Source: Flammulina velutipes (taxonomy: Eukaryota > Basidiomycota > Agaricomycetes > Agaricales > Physalacriaceae). From it: DNA of 64,000 bases. The stretch spans positions 1,302,001 to 1,366,000 of the forward strand of contig CM022369.1 of NCBI GenBank assembly GCA_011800155.1. Reading direction: 5' to 3'. The notes beneath the pieces were generated by a model. It made no database searches and had not been told where the DNA came from. It was given only the letters and a program-made list of their open reading frames with translations. Position numbers and translations under genes: made by a program. This document shows positions 56,736-64,000 of the stretch, piece after piece. The stretch's first letter is position 1. Every line of letters starts with the position of its first letter.

Positions 56736-57875
56736 TCAAGTGCTGTACCCAGAGCCAGTGAAAGCGGCGTTGCTTCCAGTAGCTTTGTTCAATGCAGCAG
56801 CGAAGCCATCTGTGATGGTATCGATATCGGTCGTTACACTGACCATATCAAAACCTTGGGCAAAACGTTTGGCGGCCTGGTCACCATTGAGGCCTGCAAT
56901 ATATTAGCTTCTATGTATGTGATTCTAGGCTTGATACTTACAGAAGATGGCGGCTGTCTTGCCCGCCTTCTTGCATGCAGCGAGTATCTTGGCAATTGCC
57001 GCTTCGTGCGCTTCGCCGCCAAACTCGACGCCCATAGAGACAGCCAAGTCGAAAGGACCAATCTGAAAGCGGTCAAAGACGATGCAATACACAAGGGAGA
57101 TGCTTACGAAGGCAATGTCAATACCTTCCTGTACGATGGCATCGATTTCTCTGACTGCGTCGGGGTGTTCGATTTGAACAGCAATCAAGAGGTCGTTGTT
57201 GGCCGCTGCTTTGTACGGTCCACCCAAGGCGCCAGCTGCGTGGGTGTACATAGGTCCAAATCCACGAATACCTTCGGGAGGGTATTTGGTGGCCTGGACA
57301 ACCTTACGAACAATTTCCTGCGTAATAATTGTTATCTCATGGCTGACTGGCCTTGTAGATTGTACTCACGGGGGTGTTGGCCATCGGGACCATCAGGCCA
57401 TGGGCACCAGCATCAAGAGCGCGCTAGAAATGAATGAGCCAGTTGACCAAAATCACTTGGGACTACTAGTACTACCTTGATCATCCATGACTCCTCAGCA
57501 GCTACTCGTATAAGAGGCGAAGCCCCACTTGATGCAATCGCATTGGTGAGATCGTAGAAATGGCCCTCTATATTCCATGTGACTCGGTTAACGGTTCCTA
57601 AGCATAGATACGCAACCGCATACCATTGATCAAACCGTGTTCTGAAATGTTAAATTAGCGCATGTTTATCGATATGTCAAGGACATACCTCCGTCAATCA
57701 GCACCCAAGAGATGTTTTCCGTGTTGGCTATAGTACGTGCAATCGCCGTGCTAGTAAACATTCAGCAATTGCGCCACAGATAAAGATAGATCCAGTACCT
57801 AGGAAGGGTGAGCCATGCACCTGCAGCAGGCTTTTTGGCATTAAGTGTGTTACGAAGAGGGAGATTGAGAGACAT
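56736..57875 (-). CDS. HpcH/HpaI-family aldolase (2-keto-3-deoxy-sugar-acid / hydroxyoxoheptanedioate type)
   Basis: A class II, metal-dependent pyruvate aldolase. Seven short exons: MSLNLPLRNTLNAKKPAAGA, WLTLPS, ARTIANTENISWVLIDG/EHG (catalytic-type His), FYDLTNAIASSGASPLIRVA and RALDAGAHGLMVPMANTPEE. YPPEGIRGFGPMYTHAAGAL follows, then the metal-binding Glu in LLIAVQIEHPDAVREIDAI and Asp in GPFDLAVSMGVEFGG. The end is FDMVSVTTDIDTITDGFAAA and SGYST, with the stop at 56736-56738. Fungal members include L-2-keto-3-deoxyrhamnonate aldolase of L-rhamnose catabolism; the exact substrate here is inferred only from the sugar-gene neighbours. It is divergent from the transporter gene. Confidence 0.87.
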
Positions 57876-58339
57876 CGTAGTAGTAACGAAAGACAGTTTC
57901 TCGTTTTATCTTGATCTGGCGGGGTATCTGTGGGGCAGTAGACTCCGGGGGTACCTATCAGGATGCGTGTAAACATATGAGGCGTTTCGGGGTTAACATT
58001 CGACAAGTAATGCCGCCCATGGGCCATTCCCAATGTAATCGTACTCACTGCGAATTTGCGCAAGAAGGGGAGATGTCTTTCAAGGGTCATATCGACTGCT
58101 TTATGTGAAAGTTTATAGCCTGCTACAGCAGCCTCAGGTGGGTCATGAGATAAATGCAAAGCGGCCCTTCGGACCCCCGGACCGATTCAGTGATTTTGCA
58201 ATGGTCGTGCCTTCCGTTTAGATATCACTCCGGGACTGTAATGAAGATTGGTTCATCCTATACTAGATGGCTAAACTTAGCTATAAAATCGCGGTCGCCA
58301 CATTTCCCCACTTCCCCGTAGTTTTTCCACCCATTCATC
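57876..58339. promoter_or_regulatory. Divergent promoter region (aldolase / sugar transporter)
   Basis: 464 bp without coding exons. Besides the CreA-like cluster it contains CGG-N9-CCG at 58170-58184, shaped like a Zn2Cys6 activator site. A TATAAAA box lies at 58282-58288, 58 bp before the transporter ATG. Confidence 0.5.
57919..57950 (+). promoter_or_regulatory. Cluster of CreA/Mig1-like SYGGGG sites
   Basis: Three matches to the fungal CreA consensus lie within 32 bp and in one orientation: GCGGGG (57919), GTGGGG (57930) and CCGGGG (57945). They lie just upstream of the aldolase start (57875) in the promoter shared with the sugar transporter. This suggests glucose repression of both; it is inference from motif density. 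Confidence 0.4.
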
Positions 58340-60525
58340 ATGCCCCGAGCCTATATTCTCGTTGTGGGTCTCTTCGCCGGGCTTGGTACGCCTTTTCCTC
58401 CATTGTTCTACTAAATGTTGATGCTTCATCTATCCAGGTTCTTTTCTCTTCGGGTAAACGACGTGCTTTCCTCTCATCTGCAAGTCTGATACCCTCCCAA
58501 CAGTTATGACACTGGTATCATCACCACCAGTATCGCCCATGAAAGCTTTAAGAATTGTAAGTACACTGTCTAGATCTGGCATTGTTGGACGTGTTCTGAC
58601 GTATCCAATAGACATGGGGAACCCCAATGAAGCCGCGACTGGTGCTATCGTCGCCACATACATCGCGGGTGAAGCGGTCGGAGCCATAATACAAAGTCTT
58701 CTGGGCGATAGACTTGGCCGAAAGAGATTTATGCAAATGATGTGTCTTGTTGTGAGTACTCACTCCTTCATGTCACGCTCGGCGAAGGAAATCTTATGTG
58801 TCGTAAGGTTACAATCGGAACTGTAATTCAAACCGCCGCCCAGAACTACTCTATGTTCCTTGTCGGTCGTATTTTGACCGGTATCGCTGTGTGAGTCCCT
58901 TGTTACTTCATGAAATCTACCACTCATCAATGGTTTGCTTGAAGTGGTGGCCTAGTTGGTACTGTGCCTATCTACAACTCTGAAATCTCGTGGGTGTCTC
59001 AAATAACACATCGTCTAAATGCTGACTATGAATAGCCCTCCTGCCCACCGTGGCCTTATTGGTGGGCTTTCTGGATACATGATTGGGATCGGAGGATTTC
59101 TGGGTGAGTTATTGTGGTATTTGACATATCGAAATAGTACTCAGACGTCCGTGCAGCGAACTGGATTGGATACGCGTGTGGATTTGCCTCGGACACTTCG
59201 TCTTTCCAGTGGCGATTCCCTCTCGCACTGCAGGTCCCACCTGGTGTCATTCTATTCATTGGCCTGCAGTTCTTCCTTCCTGAGTCTCCTCGATGGCTTG
59301 TCACCAAAGGCCGCTTTGACGAGGCCAGGGACGCATTCGCTCGCGTGAGAGGGGACTTGAGCGGTGTATGTCTTTCTTTTCTCATTCCGTTCACAACAGC
59401 GCTGACAAGTGGCGTAGATTGATTTAGACAAAGAGTTCTCGGACATTAAAGAACAGATCTTATTCGAGCAGTCTCACGAAGTGAGTTCCTTTGGTGAGGC
59501 ATGGAGGAAATACAAGAAGCGTGTCATTATCGCTATTGCTGTTCAGACTATGACATCTCTCACTGGTGTCAACGTCATTAGTAAGTCGTCTCTGTAGACA
59601 TTGTCATCGTCTCCTAATCTATTGCAGACTACTACCAGACAACGCTCTATAAACAACTGGGTATTACAGGATCCTCTATCCTTCTCATGGCTGGCATCTA
59701 CGGAACGGTCGGCGTTATCGTCAACATCGCTTCGGTATGTCTCATGCCACGATGTACTACAGAATAGGCATTGACTGTCGTCGTATTACAGTTGCATATG
59801 GTGGACCGCTTTGGCCGCGTAAAACTTCTAGGTTTTGGTTCAGCCGGACTTTGCATAGACTTGATCTATTCGGCTTTGATGGCGCACTTCTTTGCTAAAT
59901 CAGACAACAAAGTCGGAAAAGGATTCGCTATTCTTGGAATTTACCTTTTTACTGCTATTTACTGTGCGTCCCTTGTTTCCCACACTGTACTGTCGAAACT
60001 GACAGTCCTGCAGATGCCGGTATCAACAGTACCACTTGGCTTTATGGTGTTGAGATTCTACCCATCTTCTTGCGAAGCAAAGTGTATGTGCCGTGCCTTC
60101 TAAAGTTATCAAATCTATGGTACTCACGTCGCCACACAGGACGGGCATAGCATCAACTTCCCATTTTATATGGAACATCGCGTTAACCGAGGCCGGTCCT
60201 AGCGCCTTCAAGAACATCGGACAAAATTACTACTGTTCGTTGAACGATAAACCTTTAGTTGCTCAACACTTACAAATGCCCTCAGATGTGTTTGTCGGAA
60301 CGACGTTCTTCTCTACCATATGCATCTACCTATACTTCCCCGAGTATGTCATTCCATATCTTGGGCGTTTTCAGTTATTGATCTTTCTCTAGGACGAAGG
60401 GTAAGACGTTGGAAGAGATTGCTGCCGATTTCGGTGACGAGGTTGTTTACACGGACGACAACCACCCCAAAAAAATTGACAGTCATGATAACAAAGTAGG
60501 CGAAGAACACGTAGAGGATGCTTGA
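58340..60525 (+). CDS. MFS sugar transporter
   Basis: A 12-helix plasma-membrane hexose/pentose-type proton symporter. Start MPRAYILVVGLFAGLG joined over two introns to SFLFGYDTGIITTSIAHESF. Signature motifs: GEAVGAIIQSLLGDRLGRKR (G-x3-D-R/K-x-G-R-R/K), VGRILTGIAV, IYNSEI, SPPAHRGLIGGLSGYMIGIG, FLPESPRWLVTKGRFDEARD (PESPR), QTMTSLTGVNVINYYQTTLY, LHMVDRFGRVKLLGFG and YFPE joined to TKGKTLEEIAADFGD (PETKG). The C-terminal tail is acidic and ends GEEHVEDA; TGA is at 60523-60525. The sugar transported is unknown. The divergent aldolase suggests a sugar-acid or rhamnose-type pathway. Confidence 0.92.
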
Positions 60526-60859
60526 AAGACTATTATAATTATTATAAATGATACATGATCATGGTCATTTTTGTGCATTCAAACTTGAGGAATGTGTAAA
60601 CGGTGCACCGGTGATTCTTCAGTAGAATAGAAATTCCGACAGACATGAACGTCAAGGTCGGTCCTATGGTGTCCCGTAAATACAACAAACTTGAATAAAT
60701 GAGATACGAGAACCGATGATCTTGGGTCGTAATCAGGCAAAGCGAAGTGCGCCCAATGCCTCGTAATGTTGTAAATGTATCGTATCAGAGCAAGAATAAC
60801 GCGAAACATGGAATATGATAGGTGAGTGGGGATTCGACAACATGGAGCATTGTAAATGA
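60526..60859. other. Convergent intergenic region, no gene seen
   Basis: 334 A/T-rich bp between the stops of the transporter and MGR2 genes. Only 3' flanks are expected; nothing else was recognised. Confidence 0.5.
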
Positions 60860-61446
60860 TTACTTCTCCTCGGCAACTCTCCGTTCGGCCTCCCAACGGG
60901 CTTTCATAAGTTTTAGACCTTCTTGACGGGTTTGAGTATGAACTTGGGATGAAGCGAGGAATTGCATATGAGCTGCTTGTAGGTGCGGAGGAACGAGAGT
61001 GTCATTGCGTATGACCTTGGTGTGGCGTCAACGTTGGTACACAACGTAAGGTGATAGCTAAACGTACGGATCCGATGGAAAGGAAAAATGCAAAGGATGA
61101 TGCACTTGTCAGCATGTAGGTAGAGAGGGTAGAGAGAATGCCTCGAGGTCCGGCACCGTGACTAGAGGGTACTGGTCAAAACGGCGTCCAAGAAAAGTGT
61201 TCGAGTCCTAACCGGATGATAGTCCACGAGCCAAATATGAAGCCTATGGTCAAACCTACTCCGGCGCCCATCATGGCTCCCATTCTGAAGAAAGGTCAGT
61301 ATATGAACCGGAATAACAGCAAGAATCACTCTTACTTCACTGGAATAAAAAAGGGTTTGTTAAATTTGGAGGCAATAGGAAGTTATTTCGGACGTACGCT
61401 TGCTCCATACCGAAACCTCCTGCTTTCTCTTCTGAAACTGCGACAT
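60860..61446 (-). CDS. MGR2: Mgr2/Romo1 family protein of the TIM23 complex, with a 4-nt exon
   Basis: A small inner-mitochondrial-membrane protein that gates lateral release from the TIM23 translocase. Proposed exons: 61446-61398 (MSQFQKRKQEVSVWSK plus one base), a 4-nt exon TGAA at 61339-61336, then from 61284. Only this joining restores WSKLKMGAMMGAGVGLTIGF, matching the family's W-x-K-x-K-M-G start and glycine-zipper first helix. It continues IFGSWTIIR, GAGPRGILSTLSTYML and the second helix SSFAFFLSIGS/VIRND, as in yeast Mgr2. The tail KARWEAERRVAEEK ends at TAA 60860-60862. Introns are 58 and 51 nt with canonical ends. Apart from the first two joins the gene is straightforward. Confidence 0.83.
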
Positions 61447-61545
61447 TCCGTAGAGCTTTGAGTGATAGAAGTAAGTTGGTGCAAAGTAAAGATGGGAGCC
61501 CGAGGTCAAGAGGTGTCACGCTGGGCCGCTTGACGGTGAACGGTC
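61447..61545. promoter_or_regulatory. 99-bp bidirectional promoter region (MGR2 / PEX10)
   Basis: Start codons of a mitochondrial and a peroxisomal import component lie 99 bp apart head-to-head. No TATA box is seen. Co-expression of the pair is possible but not shown. Confidence 0.5.
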
Positions 61546-62739
61546 ATGTCTTCGCTACCTACATTCCCCAACGCTCAGCAAGCACAGATTAGTATGCCGT
61601 TCAGTCAAATTCCTCAATTATTTCTGATTGCTCCCAGTTAGGGCGCATCAACGCGATGCATTTCACTTGTCTACCTTGAGAGAGCAGACAGACACTGTTT
61701 TGCGATCGTGGTTAGGTGCGGATGATTCTTTGCACTCTTAAATGATGTCTATAAGGCGGCCATATCTCTAGGAACTCGCTGGATTACCCGCAGGGACAAG
61801 GAAATCGACCTGTTAGTTAGGTGTCTGTACTTTGGGATGACAATTGGGTTAGGTGAATTCACTCTGCTCTCACGCGATGAAGCCGCTCAAACCCCGTAGG
61901 CGCACAAACATTGGGTGAAGAGTACACCGACATATGGCAATACACTAGTTCCACGGGTCTCCCTCTGTTCAGATGGCTGCGAGTTGTCGCTGTGCTTCTA
62001 CCATCCTTGCCTTCATATCTGGCCTCCCGAGCAGCAGACTTGCGCTATTCACGCATATCCACTCTCCTCAAGAACGTTCCCAACGTATTCTCTATCCTCA
62101 TCGAAATCAACTTGGCTATATTTTATCTCTCCGGTACCTATTACCATATCGTCAAACGAATCCTGGGGATTCGATATGTGAGCTCTTTTGTATTCTATCT
62201 TGCCCAGTACTCACCAGCTCCAAGCTTTCAACAATACCTGAGAACCCCAACGTTCGACCTCCATCATACTCCCTTCTGGGCATCCTACTTGGAGTCCGCC
62301 TCGTTCATCGCCTCGTAGTATCGCTACGGGAAAGATATGCCAGGCCTGACAATGCACATAATACTACTGCCTCCAAAGCTCCAACGAGGGACACCTTCCT
62401 TGATAACAGGCCACTCTCTTCTCTGATTGACCTCAAGGAGGACGATGATGCCGCCAGACCTACGGAGGAGGATTCGGGGACTGCATTAGAAGTATCGTTG
62501 ATACCTAGCGCATTACGGGCTGGGAGAAACTGCACCTTATGCCTTGAAGAGCGGACAGATAGCTGTGCCACGGAATGCGGACATCTCTTTTGTTGGTCTT
62601 GTATCATGGGTTGGGGGAGAGAAAAGGTTAGCCAGTGTAAACCGAGTTCTGCTAAAGCTGACATCAACGCCAGGCTGAGTGTCCTCTATGTCGCCAATCA
62701 CTGTCTATCACACATTTGTTGCCCATCTACAACTTGTAA
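61546..62739 (+). CDS. PEX10: Peroxisome biogenesis factor 10 (RING E3 ligase)
   Basis: Part of the Pex2-Pex10-Pex12 ubiquitin ligase channel that recycles the PTS1 receptor Pex5. Exon 1 (MSSLPTFPNAQQAQI) joins over GTATGC...CCAG to IRAHQRDAFHLSTLREQTDT, then VLRSWL/GTRWITRRDKEIDLLVR, CLYFGMTIGL and LGEEYTDIWQYTSS. Membrane helices follow (LRVVAVLLPSLPSYLASRAA; LLGILLGVRLVHRLVVSLRE). The C-terminal RING is CTLCLEERTDSCATECGHLF, CWSCIMGWGREK, then after the last intron AECPLCRQSLSITHLLPIYN. TAA is at 62737-62739. All eight RING ligands are present. The peroxisomal ligase-type enzyme at 18-21 kb would be an import client. Confidence 0.94.
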
Positions 62740-62821
62740 TTGTGTGTAGATATGTACTTTTATTATACATCAAAGAACAGAACGGCAGCAAGATACACAT
62801 ACAACGGCAGCAACAGACGCG

Positions 62822-63290
62822 TCAGACCACTTGCTGGATAAGAGTTATGTTGTCTCCCTTGAGCAGGATACGTCCTAAATGGAAATTTGAGACTGAGTAG
62901 GAGAATGGCTACAGCAGCACGCACCAAGTTCTCTCCGGGGCTTGGCATCCTTCACGTAAACTTCGGCAGCTTCGTCTATCACCAAGTTCATGAATTCATC
63001 GAAACCCTATGAAAAAATAAGTTGAAAAGACCATTCGAACAAGGATGCACGCACGATTATCCGACCCTCTAAACGCATCTCAATGTTATCGTATAGCCAT
63101 ATCACAACTTTGGATTTCTAGAGAAGATCGACGGGTCAAATGGGTTGCCGTATGAAATGGAGATGAGGGAGACCTGTTGGAGATTTTTGAAGATTACGTT
63201 CTATGAGAATCGTTAGCAGTCAGATTAAATGTCGGCAGAGACAATGCTTACGATGGGCTGAACCATCACACGTTGTTGACGACCCGACAT
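62822..63290 (-). CDS. SME1: Small nuclear ribonucleoprotein SmE
   Basis: A core spliceosomal Sm-ring protein. Five tiny exons: MSGRQQRVMVQPI, NVIFKNLQQ, KSKVVIWLYDNIEMRLEGRI, GFDEFMNLVIDEAAEVYVKD and GRILLKGDNITLIQQVV. Sm1 and Sm2 motifs are complete (GFDEFMNLVIDE; ILLKGDNI). The total of about 90 residues is the family norm. The stop is at 62822-62824. It starts 123 bp from the proposed dynein start on the opposite strand. Confidence 0.95.
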
Positions 63291-63413
63291 TTTGGAGAGA
63301 AAGTCGATTAAAAGGCGCGGAAAACAAGGTGGTGGTTAGAAGCAAAGTCAACTCACGTGGCCAATCAAACGTTGTAACCGCACTACCGTTGGACGCGTCA
63401 ACGACCTCTTTCC

Positions 63414-64000
63414 ATGGAGGTCAGTGAGCTCGTCGCTCTCCGTGGCTCCTGTTCCATTAACAAATAACTTATAGGCTTTTGCTCCAGCTAACTCGTCGAC
63501 GGCGGCGGCGGTAACTTTCATCACCTTCGTCCAGGATTTAAAGAAGAAGACAAAGACATGGGGCCCCATGATAGACCTCTGTGCCAACGGAGAAAAGACG
63601 CTAGAACGATTCAGATACCAATTTCCAGAGGACTGGCTGTACAGTGACCAGCTAAGGGGAGAATGGAGCGCCTACAACGAGATCTTGAAGCGGAAAAACG
63701 ATTCCATTCAGGAGCAGCTTGGTGCGCCTCGTTTTGATATATATCTTACATTGGCTTATATCTGTTCTTTATAGCGGGCCTACAGCTAAAGATCGTGGCC
63801 GAGGACAAAATCATAGAGAATAAGATCAACGACATACTCTCCGAGTGGGAGCAGACACGTCCAGTACAAGGAAACATGCGCGCGGACACCGCCATGAACA
63901 TTATCAATGTCTTTGAAGGGAAACTCAGCCGCGTCCAGGAGGAGTACGACCTGCTGTGCAGAGCCAAAGAGGCTCTCGACCTAGAGCTTACAAGACACAC
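63414..64000 (+). CDS. Cytoplasmic dynein heavy chain, N-terminally short; runs off the right edge
   Basis: The readable part is the distal tail/linker region of cytoplasmic dynein-1: SSTAAAVTFITFVQDLKKKT, GEKTLERFRYQFPEDWLYSD, GEWSAYNEILKRKNDSIQEQ. After a 53-nt intron it continues AGLQLKIVAEDKIIENKIND, MNIINVFEGKLSRVQEEYDL, LCRAKEALDLELTRH. In animal and other fungal heavy chains this block lies roughly 1,000 residues from the start. Here only ATG-GAG (63414-63419) plus a 55-nt intron (63420-63474) is found upstream, preceded by an in-frame stop. SmE and PEX10 fill the space before it. So the gene is either a separate polypeptide lacking the tail or a rearranged copy. The start is uncertain, the identity is not. 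Confidence 0.85.

Noticed and set aside
61190..61235. GTTCGAGTCC-like box considered as a tRNA T-arm
   Set aside because: It falls inside an intron of the MGR2 homologue, and no acceptor stem, D-arm or anticodon arm can be paired around it.
1..64000. CRISPR arrays, biosynthetic megasynthases, viral or retrotransposon genes
   Set aside because: I looked for direct-repeat arrays, polyketide/peptide synthase motifs and reverse transcriptase or integrase motifs and saw none; apart from the foldback repeat the window looks like ordinary gene-rich fungal euchromatin.

Overview
The window is nuclear DNA of a filamentous basidiomycete, most likely an agaricomycete. Genes are closely packed on both strands. 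Nearly all are split by many short (about 45-65 nt) GT-AG introns, often with a CTGAC/CTAAC-like branch motif just before the acceptor. The families present fit that lineage: F-box-like proteins, a DUF6534-type membrane protein, and basidiomycete-style Sld2, Mgr2 and mS23. The species cannot be told from the sequence. Coding spans below run from start codon to stop codon and include introns.

Left third (1-20.8 kb): an ankyrin/CCCH zinc-finger protein (cut by the window edge), NAD-dependent glycerol-3-phosphate dehydrogenase, the Golgi syntaxin Sed5, a Nop6-like RNA-binding protein, an F-box protein, anaphase-promoting complex subunit Apc5, the microsomal 3-ketoacyl-CoA reductase, an F-box/WD40 protein, a very small three-exon metallothionein, a BCL7-like chromatin protein, Mediator subunit Med7, and an acyl-CoA/4-coumarate-CoA ligase ending in a peroxisomal signal.

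Middle (21-45 kb): a lipase of the zinc-containing 'bacterial family I.5' type, a multi-RRM protein, RNA polymerase subunit Rpb6, an Hst3/Hst4-type sirtuin, an RFC clamp-loader subunit, mitochondrial seryl-tRNA synthetase, a VHS/GAT protein like Lsb5, a Cys/His DNA-binding-like protein, Utp11, a GPI-type PLC-like phosphodiesterase, a 191-bp near-perfect inverted repeat, a seven-helix-type membrane protein and an Ayr1-like reductase.

Right third (45-64 kb): an acidic protein with a KEN box and a D-box (possible securin or other APC/C substrate) divergent from Sld2, an F-box/LRR protein, proteasome subunit Rpn5, mitoribosomal mS23, then a ribokinase / HpcH-type aldolase / sugar transporter group, Mgr2 (with an apparent 4-nt exon) divergent from PEX10, SmE, and the start of a dynein heavy-chain gene that seems to lack its N-terminal tail.

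Most genes are housekeeping genes without operon logic. Several head-to-head pairs share very short promoters (71-180 bp). The most unusual items are the long hairpin at 40.95-41.68 kb, the N-terminally short dynein gene, the 4-nt exon, the 3-nt first coding exon of the metallothionein, and the KEN/D-box protein.
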